A stretch of 64,000 nt of DNA from Arthrobacter sp. SLBN-100 (GTDB lineage Bacteria > Actinomycetota > Actinomycetes > Actinomycetales > Micrococcaceae): the NCBI RefSeq assembly GCF_006715305.1, contig NZ_VFMY01000001.1, positions 310,001-374,000 of the forward strand, in the 5' to 3' direction. Under the pieces are notes generated by a model. It saw only the letters and a program-made list of their open reading frames with translations. It had not been told where the DNA came from and made no database searches. The position numbers and the translations under genes were made by a program. Below, piece by piece: positions 26,275 through 35,580 of this stretch (within the stretch, counting starts at the first letter, position 1; the number at the start of each line of letters is the position of its first letter).

Positions 26275-26907
26275 TTATCCCGTGGCGCCGTTCGGGGCGC
26301 CCATTTGTTGGCGGACGAGCAGCCAGGCGAGAAGGGCAGGAACTAATCCGCTGCCTAGCGGAATCAAAGTCGGCAGGCGGAAGGCCAGAAGCAGCCAGGT
26401 GCTAAAGACAACCACGCAGCCGGCAAGGGGCAGGGACTTAGCCAGCATCAAACTCCGAATAGATCTCACAAGTTCCCGGCCGGTGACGTCATCCTCTGCA
26501 AGCATGGACGCTGCCAACAGTGCCACGTACGCCGCGGCCCCGATGCCGCAAATCGGGATAATCACGCACAGGGCCAGCAGACCGGGAACCCCTGGCGTTG
26601 CAAGCCAGAAGAGTATGGAGAAGACAGCTGCTGCCATGGCTACCGGGACGGCCAGGCCCAAGTATCCAACACGGGGCCAGGCCCACGAGAACTCCCGAAA
26701 GAACGAGCGGGCCACCCCGGCGCGCTCTTCGATGACTGTTTTGCGCAGCGCACGCTGCAAGGCAACGGCCGCAGGAACCATAGTAAAAAGGGGAAGGCTC
26801 ACGAGCAGGAACAGGATCTGCAGCAGGAGGGTGTCCCCGATCGTTTCCAAAGCAGCCATGACCGCTACACTTCGGGGTTTGCGCCTTTGCTGTTCCATAA
26901 CTTCCAT
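26275..26907 (-). CDS. YesL/DUF624 family membrane protein
   Basis: A 210-aa protein with five to six hydrophobic helices (for example LLLQILFLLVSLPLFTMVPA, GYLGLAVPVAMAAAVF, PGLLALCVIIPICG). The pattern and the TMVPAAVALQRALRK segment match DUF624 (YesL of Bacillus subtilis), often encoded with sugar ABC transporters of pectin or uronide loci. Function is unknown. It is probably co-transcribed with the LacI gene downstream and shares the divergent promoter region with the solute-binding protein at 27059. Confidence 0.85.
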   Translation of the reverse strand: MEVMEQQRRKPRSVAVMAALETIGDTLLLQILFLLVSLPLFTMVPAAVALQRALRKTVIEERAGVARSFFREFSWAWPRVGYLGLAVPVAMAAAVFSILFWLATPGVPGLLALCVIIPICGIGAAAYVALLAASMLAEDDVTGRELVRSIRSLMLAKSLPLAGCVVVFSTWLLLAFRLPTLIPLGSGLVPALLAWLLVRQQMGAPNGATG

Positions 26908-26990
26908 TCACTGTCTGCGGCATCGTTGCTGGGGAGGGGAGCCGCTTCACATCTCATCATCCTATGAAATGAGGCTGTGACTTGCGCCTC

Positions 26991-27004
26991 TGATATCGAT
27001 ATCA
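26991..27004. promoter_or_regulatory. LacI-type operator TGATATCGATATCA (site 1)
   Basis: Perfect 14-bp palindrome in the divergent region between the DUF624-lacI pair and the ABC transporter operon, 55 bp before the solute-binding protein's ATG. Confidence 0.8.
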
Positions 27005-27058
27005 TACACTCGTTGCAGCGCCATCCAACGCCGGGTGGCTACATCAGGAGGATTTGAT

Positions 27059-28336
27059 ATGGCACGTCGACGTGCAGGATTTCTCGCGCTGGCAGTCGCT
27101 GGCACCCTGGCCCTTGGAGCCTGCGGCTCCGGCGGTACATCTACTGCCCCGGCTTCCAACCCCGGGGAAGTGACAGGGACTCTACGGGTGCTGGTTCCCA
27201 GCTACCCAGCCAGCAACGAGGGTAAAGCCGAGCTTGAGAAGGTAGTGGCATCCTTCAAGACGAAGTATCCGCAGGTAACTGTCGAGCCTGACTTTGCCAC
27301 CTTCGACACCCTCAACCAGAAAATCTCCACCTCCATTGCTGGAGGCCAGGGCTACGACGTCCTGGTGACCGGAATCGGCTGGGTGCCTCCGTTTGCCGCC
27401 AAGAACGTCTTTGAAGACCTTTCAACGTTTGGCGCCACCGCTGAATCGCTCGGGGAATCGACCAATCCCGCCCTCGTTCCGGCCTCAGAATACAAGGACA
27501 AGGTCTACGCCGTTCCGTTGATCGCCGGGCCCAAGCCTTTGGCTCTGCGGAAATCACTCTTCGAGAAGGCGGGTCTTGATCCATCAAAGCCGCCTACAAC
27601 CATGGCCGAAATCAAGACCGCTGCCGAGAAGCTCACCGTCAAAGATGCCGCTGGGAACATCACCCAGGCAGGCTTTGACTTCTGGGCCGCGCCGGGTGGC
27701 TACCGCCAGGACTTTGTTGCTCTGCTCGGTTCATTGGGCAAGCCCCTGTACAACACCGACGGCGAGGCAGAGTTCGCCGGTTCCGAGGGCGTTCAGACCC
27801 TTGAATGGATGAAGAGCATGGTGAACAACGTGCAGAAGTACGGCGCACAGAACGCCGCGAAATCCCCGCTGGTCAACACGGGCGAAGCTGCCATGGGATT
27901 CACCGGCGGATATATCGACTGCTCCGACAAGGGCGTAGGCAAGGCCGTCTGTGACGACCTCGTCTACTTCAACGTCGAAGACAAGGAAGGCTCCATGTTC
28001 ACCGGCGGCCAGCTTGCCTCCGTGGGTAAGAGCAGCAAGCTTAAGTCAGCGGCGTGGGACTTCATCCAGGAGCTCAGCAAGCCAGAGGCTGAAGCCGGCA
28101 TCGCGACTCTGAACTTCGCGGTACCAGCAGGCAAGGACGCCGCGGAGTCGCCGGTCGTAAAGTCCAACCCCGCGAGCACTTTCGTGGCCGCAAACCTCGA
28201 CGACGCCAAGTTTGAGGGCGGAGCCGCCAACTGGCTCGAATTGCGTGGGACGTTTGGAACAAGCCTTGACGATGCCCTTCTGGGCAAGAAGTCAGTCGAG
28301 GAAACGCTCAAGGCTCTGGAGCAGCAGTCAAAGTGA
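27059..28336 (+). CDS. ABC transporter extracellular sugar-binding lipoprotein
   Basis: A 425-aa protein with a lipoprotein signal peptide (RRRAGFLALAVAGTLALGAC, lipobox LGAC, lipidated Cys22). The family-1 solute-binding fold reads VASFKTKYPQVTVEPDFAT, then YDVLVTGIGWVPPFAAKNVFEDL and AAMGFTGGYIDC. AGGAGG at 27046-27051 is ideally placed before ATG 27059, so the in-frame GTG at 27035 is rejected. It heads an operon with two permeases, an isomerase, a dehydrogenase and a GH36 enzyme, and lies just after operator site 1. The ligand is probably an oligosaccharide. Confidence 0.94.
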   Translation: MARRRAGFLALAVAGTLALGACGSGGTSTAPASNPGEVTGTLRVLVPSYPASNEGKAELEKVVASFKTKYPQVTVEPDFATFDTLNQKISTSIAGGQGYDVLVTGIGWVPPFAAKNVFEDLSTFGATAESLGESTNPALVPASEYKDKVYAVPLIAGPKPLALRKSLFEKAGLDPSKPPTTMAEIKTAAEKLTVKDAAGNITQAGFDFWAAPGGYRQDFVALLGSLGKPLYNTDGEAEFAGSEGVQTLEWMKSMVNNVQKYGAQNAAKSPLVNTGEAAMGFTGGYIDCSDKGVGKAVCDDLVYFNVEDKEGSMFTGGQLASVGKSSKLKSAAWDFIQELSKPEAEAGIATLNFAVPAGKDAAESPVVKSNPASTFVAANLDDAKFEGGAANWLELRGTFGTSLDDALLGKKSVEETLKALEQQSK

Positions 28337-29289
28337 GCACTCTCAAAGAGACCAAACCAGCGGTGCGCGCGGCGGGGGCGGCTAACACCCGCGCCGCGCG
28401 CCCTGCGGGGCGGAAGTCACGTCTTACCCGCCAGCAGTCCCGCGCCGGCTGGCTGCTCCTGGCACCAGCCCTGCTGCATTCAACATTCTTTCTCGCCGTA
28501 CCGGCCCTCGCAGCAATCTTCCTGAGTTTCACGAACTACGATTTCTCTGGCGCCTGGCAGTTGATCGGCACGGAGAACTACGTGGAGCTGTTCCAGGACA
28601 CCCGGTTCCAAGCGGCGTTCCGCAACACCATCCTCTACACCCTCGCCGTGGTTCCCCTGTCCATGGGGTTGGCTTTGATCATCGCGTTGGGCCTGAACCA
28701 AAAGATCCGCGGTCTGGGGTTCTTCAGGACGGTCTATTACCTCCCCGTCGTGACCGCAACTGTGGCTGTCGCATCAGTGTGGCTGTGGATCTACCACCCT
28801 GGCGCAGGCCTTGCCAACGCTGTCGGAAGCCTGTTCGGACTCACCCGGTCCGAGTGGTTGAATGACCCCGCCACAGCCCTGCCCGCCTTGATCGCCGTCG
28901 GCATCTGGCAAGGACTTGGTGCAAAGATGATCGTCTATCTGGCCGCCCTTCAGGGCGTATCCAAGGAACTGTTGGAGGCCGCAAACCTGGACGGCGCCAA
29001 CCGCTGGCAGGTTTTCCGCAACGTGATCTGGCCAGCCTTGGGACCGGCCCATTACTTCGTGTTGATCACCGCAATCGTGCAGACCTTCCAGGTCTTCGAC
29101 CTCGTCTTCGTCATGACCAAGGGCGGTCCGGTCAATTCCACGACCGTGCTGACCTTCGACATCTACAACAACGCCTTCGAAGGCCTCCGGCTGGGCTATG
29201 CCTCGGCCGAAACGGTCATCATGCTCATACTCGTCGCTGCCTTCATATACCTGGGTGGTCGTTCGCAAAGGAAGAACCAGGATGGTTAA
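28333..29289 (+). CDS. ABC sugar transporter permease (MalF/UgpA type)
   Basis: A 318-aa protein with about six membrane helices after a charged N-terminal tail. The cytoplasmic coupling EAA loop is LLEAANLDGANRWQVFRNVIWPAL near residue 215. It begins with GTG overlapping the stop codon of the binding protein. It pairs with the permease encoded at 29282. The cognate ATPase is not in this operon, as is common in actinobacteria, where a shared MsiK-like ATPase energises many sugar importers (established for Streptomyces, inferred here). Confidence 0.94.
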   Translation: MSTLKETKPAVRAAGAANTRAARPAGRKSRLTRQQSRAGWLLLAPALLHSTFFLAVPALAAIFLSFTNYDFSGAWQLIGTENYVELFQDTRFQAAFRNTILYTLAVVPLSMGLALIIALGLNQKIRGLGFFRTVYYLPVVTATVAVASVWLWIYHPGAGLANAVGSLFGLTRSEWLNDPATALPALIAVGIWQGLGAKMIVYLAALQGVSKELLEAANLDGANRWQVFRNVIWPALGPAHYFVLITAIVQTFQVFDLVFVMTKGGPVNSTTVLTFDIYNNAFEGLRLGYASAETVIMLILVAAFIYLGGRSQRKNQDG

Positions 29290-30151
29290 GACGAAACTAA
29301 CGCCGGGGCGCGTTGTCCTCTACGTTGTACTCTCACTGGGCAGTTTGCTCATGGTTGGCCCGTTCATCTGGATGATCCTCACCGCGCTCAAATCAACCGG
29401 CGAGGTCGGAACGTTCACCTGGCTGCCCAAGGAATTCCACTGGTCCAACTTCGTGGAAGCCATGGACGCAGCGCCGTTCCTTCGGTATTTCTGGAACAGC
29501 CTGGTGCTCACGGTCGGGCAGACAGCCCTGACTTTGATCTTCTGCACCATGGCCGGATACGCCTTGGCAAAAGCTCCGATCCGCGGCGCGAAGGGGATCC
29601 TGAACTATTTCATCGCCTTGATGATGGTTCCCTTCCAGATCATTTTGGTGCCCATGTTCCTCCTGGTGAAGTCCATCCCGCTCTTCGGTGGGAACGACAT
29701 CTTTGGGATGGGCGGGACTGGGTGGCTCAACACCTGGTGGGCGCTGATCATTCCCTTGGCGATCGCACCGCTCTACACCTTCCTTGCCCGCCAGTTCTAC
29801 GTCACGCTTCCTTCCGAACTGGCGGATGCAGCTCGTGTGGACGGCCTTGGAGAGTTCGGGATTTTCTTCCGCATCATGACGCCCCTGGTCAAGCCCGCTC
29901 TGGTCACCATCGGCGTCTTCCAGATAGAAGCGGCCTGGAACAGCTTCCTGTGGCCCCTCATCGTCACCAACTCGGATGAGCTCCGGCCCCTTCAGGTAGG
30001 GCTTGCTATCTTCTCGCAGGATCCGCTCAACGTGCAGTGGCCCTACCTTATGGCCGGCGCCACGCTTGCCACGCTGCCCATGATCATCCTGTTCATCTTT
30101 GCCCAGAAACGCTTCGTTGAGGGCATGGCCAGCGCAGGCCTCAAGGGCTGA
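29282..30151 (+). CDS. ABC sugar transporter permease (MalG/UgpE type)
   Basis: A 289-aa protein with six predicted membrane helices and the EAA loop LADAARVDGLGEFGIFFRIMTPLVKPAL near residue 185. The ATG at 29282 overlaps the previous stop codon by 8 bases. Upstream in-frame codons lie inside the preceding gene and are not family-like. It forms the heterodimeric channel with the MalF-type partner. Confidence 0.94.
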   Translation: MVKTKLTPGRVVLYVVLSLGSLLMVGPFIWMILTALKSTGEVGTFTWLPKEFHWSNFVEAMDAAPFLRYFWNSLVLTVGQTALTLIFCTMAGYALAKAPIRGAKGILNYFIALMMVPFQIILVPMFLLVKSIPLFGGNDIFGMGGTGWLNTWWALIIPLAIAPLYTFLARQFYVTLPSELADAARVDGLGEFGIFFRIMTPLVKPALVTIGVFQIEAAWNSFLWPLIVTNSDELRPLQVGLAIFSQDPLNVQWPYLMAGATLATLPMIILFIFAQKRFVEGMASAGLKG

Positions 30152-30174
30152 CCCTTTCAAACAAGAGGAACAAC

Positions 30175-31023
30175 ATGATCACGCCGTCAGCCTCAACGCT
30201 GGGCGCACCCGGAATACCCCTGGACGTCGTCCTGGCCTGGCTGCAACAACACCGCATCCCTGGCATCGAACTCCGGCTCGCTGCAGGGGAAATCGCCGAC
30301 CCACACATGGGCGTACCGGCCCGGGACGACCTCCGACGCCAGATTGAGGCAGCAGGAGTGCAGGTAACGGCCATCGCGAGCTACGTGAAGGTAGCGGCCC
30401 CGGGGTCCGATGAAGCCGTCCTCGCCGGGCTCACCCAGGCAATCGCCTTCGCTAGAGACCTCGGGGCACCGATGGTCCGGGTATTCCCCGGAGCAGATAC
30501 CGGACCTGCCGCCTTCACCGACGTCCCGCCCCTGGTGGAATCCCGTGAAGAAGTGGATGACCGGGCGGCAGGGAGGCTCAGTGCCGTCACCTCATACGCC
30601 GCGGACCTCGGCGTCCTGCCGGTGCTGGAGACTCACGATTCGCATCCCACAGGCAAGGACATCGCCGGGATCCTCCACCGCGTGGACGGACCAGTGGGGG
30701 TGGTATGGGATGTGCTGCATCCCTGGCGTGTAGGCGAACAGCTGGAAGAGACGTGGAAAACCCTCGCGCCCTGGCTGGCGACCGGTCGCGGCTGCGTCCA
30801 GATCAAGGACGCCGACATGCCCGCCAGCAGTACACCGCTGCCCATCGGCAAGGGTTCCTTGCCGACCGAGGAGTTTGGCCAGTTGCTGGTCCGCCACGGT
30901 TACTGCGGCCCGGTCACTCTTGAGTGGGAAAAAGCCTGGTATCCGCAGGCCGCTCAACTGGACGTCGCACTAGGGTCCGTCCGGGCATGGCTCGACAACC
31001 ATTGGGATGAGGACATCAATTGA
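30175..31023 (+). CDS. Sugar phosphate isomerase/epimerase (xylose-isomerase-like TIM barrel)
   Basis: A 282-aa protein of the AP-endonuclease-2/xylose-isomerase-like barrel superfamily. Metal-ligand strands are VLPVLETHDSHPTGKD, VGVVWDVLHPW, RGCVQIKDADM and GPVTLEWEKAWYP. Substrates in this family vary (inosose, hydroxypyruvate, sugar phosphates). GAGGAA precedes ATG 30175. It overlaps the dehydrogenase gene by 4 bases, so the two probably act on successive intermediates. Confidence 0.9.
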   Translation: MITPSASTLGAPGIPLDVVLAWLQQHRIPGIELRLAAGEIADPHMGVPARDDLRRQIEAAGVQVTAIASYVKVAAPGSDEAVLAGLTQAIAFARDLGAPMVRVFPGADTGPAAFTDVPPLVESREEVDDRAAGRLSAVTSYAADLGVLPVLETHDSHPTGKDIAGILHRVDGPVGVVWDVLHPWRVGEQLEETWKTLAPWLATGRGCVQIKDADMPASSTPLPIGKGSLPTEEFGQLLVRHGYCGPVTLEWEKAWYPQAAQLDVALGSVRAWLDNHWDEDIN

Positions 31024-32069
31024 ATGCAGCACTGCACAGCACCGCCGTGCCAAAAACGCCTCGGTTCAGGCCCAAAGTGGCCCTGGCGATGCAGGACGCT
31101 GACCTGCGGGACGCCCTTTTTTCCAAACGTCTCCGCAGCCGGCTCGAATCGATCTGTGACTGCGACTTCAGCCTGGTCATTCAGGACTTCAATGCCACGC
31201 CCGATGAGGCCATCGGAGATGTTGATGTTCTCCTCACGGGCTGGTTCTCTCCCCGCGTCGACGCAACCGTTCTTGCCCGTATGCCCCGGCTCAGGCTTAT
31301 TGCCCACGCAGGTGGAAGCGTCAAGGGCCATGTCCTGCCTGAATGCTGGGAACGGGGCATCACAGTGACAACGGCTGCAGAGGCCAACGCATTGCCGGTG
31401 GCCGAGTACACCCTTGGCCTCATCCTCCTGGCGGGAAAGTCAACAATTGCTGCCAGCCACCTCTACACGCAGCGCCAAACCAAAATTGACCGGGAACTGG
31501 AGTTCCCGGACACGGGCAACTACGAGCGGGCCATCGGGATCATCGGGGCGTCCACCATCGGAAGGCTGGTTCTCGAGCGCCTGCGGCCCTTCGATTTTGA
31601 TGTCACCGTGTATGACCCCACGATCAGCGACGCCGAGGCGCTGCGGCTGGGGGCCCGCCGGGTAAGCCTGGACGAGCTTATGAGCTGCAGTGACATCGTG
31701 TCTCTGCATGCGCCGGTTCTGCCAGAAACCCTTAACATGATCGGCCCTGCCCAGCTTGCCGCTATGAAGGACGGCTCGACACTCATCAACACCGCCCGGG
31801 GGGAACTTGTGGACCACAACGCACTGATCCATGAGCTGGAATCAGGCCGGCTGAATGCTTTCCTGGACGTGACCAGCCCGGAACCATTGCCCGCCGGCCA
31901 TCCGTTGTACACCCTTCCCAACGTACTGCTGACTCCCCATATTGCCGGTTCGATGGGTACCGAGCTGCACCGGCTGGCGGCCTACGCAATCGACGAAATC
32001 GAACGCTACGCCACAGCAGCCCACCAGCGGTTCCCTGTCGGCCTGGCCGACCTGGTGAGGATGGCATAA
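31020..32069 (+). CDS. D-2-hydroxyacid dehydrogenase family oxidoreductase
   Basis: A 349-aa NAD-dependent enzyme. The Rossmann motif is AIGIIGASTIGRLVLERL, the catalytic Arg is in INTARGELVDH, the Glu in LDVTSPEPLP, and the His in LTPHIAGSMG, the complete D-2-hydroxyacid dehydrogenase triad. Translation starts at TTG 31020 coupled to the upstream stop codon; the next in-frame ATG (31089) would remove about 23 residues before the first strand. Beside a sugar isomerase and glycosidases it may reduce or oxidise a sugar-acid intermediate. Confidence 0.9.
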   Translation: MNAALHSTAVPKTPRFRPKVALAMQDADLRDALFSKRLRSRLESICDCDFSLVIQDFNATPDEAIGDVDVLLTGWFSPRVDATVLARMPRLRLIAHAGGSVKGHVLPECWERGITVTTAAEANALPVAEYTLGLILLAGKSTIAASHLYTQRQTKIDRELEFPDTGNYERAIGIIGASTIGRLVLERLRPFDFDVTVYDPTISDAEALRLGARRVSLDELMSCSDIVSLHAPVLPETLNMIGPAQLAAMKDGSTLINTARGELVDHNALIHELESGRLNAFLDVTSPEPLPAGHPLYTLPNVLLTPHIAGSMGTELHRLAAYAIDEIERYATAAHQRFPVGLADLVRMA

Positions 32070-32071
32070 CA

Positions 32072-34168
32072 ATGGAACCCGGTCTTATTTCATGGTCAAA
32101 CGGCACCCTGCATCTCGCGCTTCATGCCGGCAACGAAAGCCCTGTCGGCATCGCCTACCTGCACCCAGCCGAGGCCGCCTCGTCACCGCTGGCGTCCGGC
32201 CCTGCGCTTGTGGAAATCCTCACAGTGGAGGAGGGAAGAGCCAGAACCAGCCAACGGTACGCGGAATCCACCGTCGGTAAACGCCTTAGGTACGTCAGTC
32301 ACACCGCCGCATCGAAGGGCATCTGGTACATCCTCAGGGTGCTCCAGCGTGACGCGGAAACTGGGCTGGAAGCAGAAACTGTCCTCCGCGCGGCCAACGG
32401 CGCAAGCACGGTACAGGCCGTGACGACCCTCCGCAACAACGGACGCAAACGCGTCGCGCTTCAGGCCGTCACCACCCTGGCCCTCCCACTCCTGGCCGGA
32501 CACCGGCCTGCCGAGGCCACAACTTTGCAACTCGCCTCGGCCACCTCACAGTGGCTGGGCGAAAACCAATGGACCTTGGAGGACCTGCGCCGGTCCCTGC
32601 CTGACCTCAACCTGGGCCTTCACGAACAGGACCAGCGCGGGCATCTGCTTCGCGCTTCGACCTCGTCCTGGTCCACCGGGGGGCCTTTGCCCACCGCGGC
32701 CCTGGTTGACGCCGACAACCAGTGGTGCTGGATGTGGCAGGTCGAACACAACGGGGGATGGGCATGGGAACTGAGCGAGACCCGTGACGCCCTCGACCTC
32801 GCCCTGCTCGGGCCGACAGATGATCAACACAACTGGCTCCATGCCCTGGAGCCCGGCGACAAATTCACTACCGTCCCAGCCGCCCTGGCCGTCAGCCGGG
32901 ACGGCTTGCATGGGGCGCTTGCCCAGATGACCGCACACCGCCGGGCACTGCGGGGCCACATTTTTTCGGGCCGGCCGCCCGTGATCTACAACGACTTCAT
33001 GAACACCCTGATGGGGGATCCGAGCACCGACAAACTCCTCCCGCTGATCACAGCCGCTGCTGAAGCCGGTGCTGACATCTTCTGCATTGACGCCGGCTGG
33101 TACGACGACACAACCGACTGGTGGGACGCCGTTGGGGAGTGGCAATCCTCCACTGCACGATTCCCCAAAGGCCTTTCGGAAGTCACCGACGCCATCAGCT
33201 CCGCAGGCATGGGCGTCGGGCTCTGGCTGGAACCGGAAGTGGTGGGCGTCCGAAGCACCATGGCAGCCTCGCTCCCCAAAGAGGCATTCCTTCAGCGCCG
33301 TGGTGTCCGGGTAGTAGAACACGGCCGGTACCACTTGGACTTCAGGCATCCGGCAGCGAGAGCCCACCTTGATGAGACGGTGGACCGGCTCGTGGCCGAC
33401 TTCAACACGGTCTATTTCAAGCTCGACTACAACATCACCGCCGGTACCGGAACTGACCTCGGCGCCAGCTCCTCCGGCGCCGGCCTGCTCGGACATAATC
33501 GGGCCTACCTTGACTGGCTGGACGGCGTGAAAGCACGCCATCCCCAGGTAATCATTGAAAACTGTGCCTCCGGTGCGATGCGGCAGGACTATGCGCTGCT
33601 GGCACGCCTTGACCTTCAGTCGACCTCGGACCAGCAGGATCCGCTGCTGTATCCGCCCATCGCCGCCAACGCCTTCTTCAGTGTCCTCCCCGAGCAGGCA
33701 GCCAACTGGGCCTACCCTCAGCCCGAAATGGACGATGAGGAAATCCGCTTCACCATGGCCACCGGGATGCTCGGCCGGATGTGCCTCTCGGGCTTCCTCG
33801 ACAGGATGACAACCGGCCAGCTGGCGCTGGTACGCGAAGCCGTCTCCCTGCACAAGGAAATACTTCCGGAGATCCAAGCGTCCACCGCGTTCTATCCGTC
33901 AGGAATACCCCTGTGGAATGACCAGTGGTTATCCGTGGGACTCCGGGCTTCCGAAAGGGACCTGGTGACCGTCTGGCAGCGCGGTCACGCACAGAACGAA
34001 CTGACCCTGCACCTGCCCCGTTGGGCCGGACAGGAAATCACCCTCCGCTGCCTGGACTCCGGTAAGGGCTTCGAGACGAAGTGGGACCCATCCGGGTACT
34101 TATTCCTCACCGCTACCACGCCCAATGGACATCCCTCCGCAATGACCTTCACGGTACAAGCTGCATAG
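32072..34168 (+). CDS. Alpha-galactosidase, glycoside hydrolase family 36
   Basis: A 698-aa protein with an N-terminal beta-supersandwich and a central barrel. The motif FCIDAGWYDDTTDWWDAVGEW, nucleophile strand TVYFKLDYNITAG (Asp near residue 450) and acid/base segment LQSTSDQQDPLLYPP define a GH36/GH-D enzyme. There is no signal peptide, so it acts in the cytoplasm on imported oligosaccharide. It starts 2 bases after the dehydrogenase stop codon. It releases terminal alpha-galactose or a related sugar. Confidence 0.93.
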   Translation: MEPGLISWSNGTLHLALHAGNESPVGIAYLHPAEAASSPLASGPALVEILTVEEGRARTSQRYAESTVGKRLRYVSHTAASKGIWYILRVLQRDAETGLEAETVLRAANGASTVQAVTTLRNNGRKRVALQAVTTLALPLLAGHRPAEATTLQLASATSQWLGENQWTLEDLRRSLPDLNLGLHEQDQRGHLLRASTSSWSTGGPLPTAALVDADNQWCWMWQVEHNGGWAWELSETRDALDLALLGPTDDQHNWLHALEPGDKFTTVPAALAVSRDGLHGALAQMTAHRRALRGHIFSGRPPVIYNDFMNTLMGDPSTDKLLPLITAAAEAGADIFCIDAGWYDDTTDWWDAVGEWQSSTARFPKGLSEVTDAISSAGMGVGLWLEPEVVGVRSTMAASLPKEAFLQRRGVRVVEHGRYHLDFRHPAARAHLDETVDRLVADFNTVYFKLDYNITAGTGTDLGASSSGAGLLGHNRAYLDWLDGVKARHPQVIIENCASGAMRQDYALLARLDLQSTSDQQDPLLYPPIAANAFFSVLPEQAANWAYPQPEMDDEEIRFTMATGMLGRMCLSGFLDRMTTGQLALVREAVSLHKEILPEIQASTAFYPSGIPLWNDQWLSVGLRASERDLVTVWQRGHAQNELTLHLPRWAGQEITLRCLDSGKGFETKWDPSGYLFLTATTPNGHPSAMTFTVQAA

Positions 34169-34275
34169 GGGCCTACCCCTCGGTCACGCCTGAGCGGTGA
34201 AACCCAATGGTTGACGACTTCCTCCCACCGCTCATCCCTCTGAGCATGCGGTTCCTGATTTCGAGAGAAGAAGCT

Positions 34276-35580
34276 ATGTACAAACTGAACAACCGGATCA
34301 GGGATTACGCCTGGGGTTCCACGACACTTATCGCTGACTACCTTGGCCGCACACCCTCAGGTGCCCCTGAGGCGGAGATGTGGATCGGCGCCCATCCAGG
34401 AGCGCCGTCAGAGGCACTCCTGGACAGCTGTCACAGACGCCTGGATAAATTGATAGAGGCTGACCCGGAAGGCATGCTGGGGCCGGACAGCCACGCCGCC
34501 TTCGGGAGCACACTGCCGTTCCTGATGAAGGTGCTGGCTGCCGAATCTCCACTGTCACTTCAGGTACACCCGACACGGGAACAGGCCGCGTCCGGCTTCG
34601 CAGCCGAAGATGCCCTCGGCGTCCCGAAGGATGCCCAAACACGCAACTACAAGGACCCTAACCACAAGCCCGAGATGATTGTGGCCCTCACGGACTTCGA
34701 GGCTTTGTGCGGGTTTCGCCCTGCAACTGAGGCCAAAGCGATTTTCGACGCGCTCGTGACCCTTTTCAGGGAGACAGGGGCCGAAATCCTCGAGGTCCTG
34801 CAGCAGGCCAGCTCCACCCTTGCCGGCGCCGATGAACCAACTGCCATCCGGCAAACCTTCACCGGACTGATCAGGGGCGGCGATGAAGTCTCCCGTGCGG
34901 TTGACGCCGTGGCGGCGCTGCTGGGCTCGAGGATTCCCGAGGGTCCGTATACCGCGGCTTTGAAAACAGCACTGGAGCTCAGTGAAGCGTACCCGAGGGA
35001 CCCCGGGGTTTTGATATCCCTGATGCTGAACAGGGTTTCCCTTCGTCCAAACGAGGCGATATACCTGCCTGCCGGGAACATTCACGCCTATCTGCACGGT
35101 TTAGGCATCGAAGTCATGGCTTCCTCCGACAACGTGTTGCGCGGCGGACTAACCGCCAAGCATATTGACGTTGACGAACTGTTGAGAACAGTCGACTTCA
35201 CGCCCCTGCCCGTTCCAAGACTTGCCGCAACTTCTCCCGCAGAAGGGCACCTGATCTGGAAACCCCCCTTCGACGAGTTCCAATTGCAGCGGATTGAGCT
35301 GGAACCCGGAGCCCCAAACATGGAGCTTCCAGCAGTGCTTCCGGTGATTGTCCTGGTGGCCTCCGGCAGTGGCCTGCTAGGCACCAGGCTGCAGACATTG
35401 GAGCTGGGGAAAGGCGACAGCGCTTTTGCCGGAGCCAATGAAAGCCCTATTACGTTACGGGCAGGCAGCACGGAGCCGCTGGTTGCCTTCGTCGCCACCA
35501 CAGGGATTCAGGAAGGGATACCCATTGACGGCCCGCCCACCCTTCGACCAAGCCGTAACGACACCTCAGGCATGATATGA
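34276..35580 (+). CDS. manA: Mannose-6-phosphate isomerase, class I
   Basis: A 434-aa cupin-fold zinc enzyme. Signatures include IRDYAWGSTTLIADYLGR at the start, SLQVHPTREQA (zinc ligands), DPNHKPEMIVALTDFEALCGFRP, and PAGNIHAYLHGLGIEVMASSDNVLRGG. GAGAGAAG precedes ATG 34276; the longer in-frame start at 34207 adds residues not typical of ManA. It interconverts mannose-6-P and fructose-6-P, which points to mannose among the released sugars. It overlaps the kinase gene by 4 bases. Confidence 0.94.
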   Translation: MYKLNNRIRDYAWGSTTLIADYLGRTPSGAPEAEMWIGAHPGAPSEALLDSCHRRLDKLIEADPEGMLGPDSHAAFGSTLPFLMKVLAAESPLSLQVHPTREQAASGFAAEDALGVPKDAQTRNYKDPNHKPEMIVALTDFEALCGFRPATEAKAIFDALVTLFRETGAEILEVLQQASSTLAGADEPTAIRQTFTGLIRGGDEVSRAVDAVAALLGSRIPEGPYTAALKTALELSEAYPRDPGVLISLMLNRVSLRPNEAIYLPAGNIHAYLHGLGIEVMASSDNVLRGGLTAKHIDVDELLRTVDFTPLPVPRLAATSPAEGHLIWKPPFDEFQLQRIELEPGAPNMELPAVLPVIVLVASGSGLLGTRLQTLELGKGDSAFAGANESPITLRAGSTEPLVAFVATTGIQEGIPIDGPPTLRPSRNDTSGMI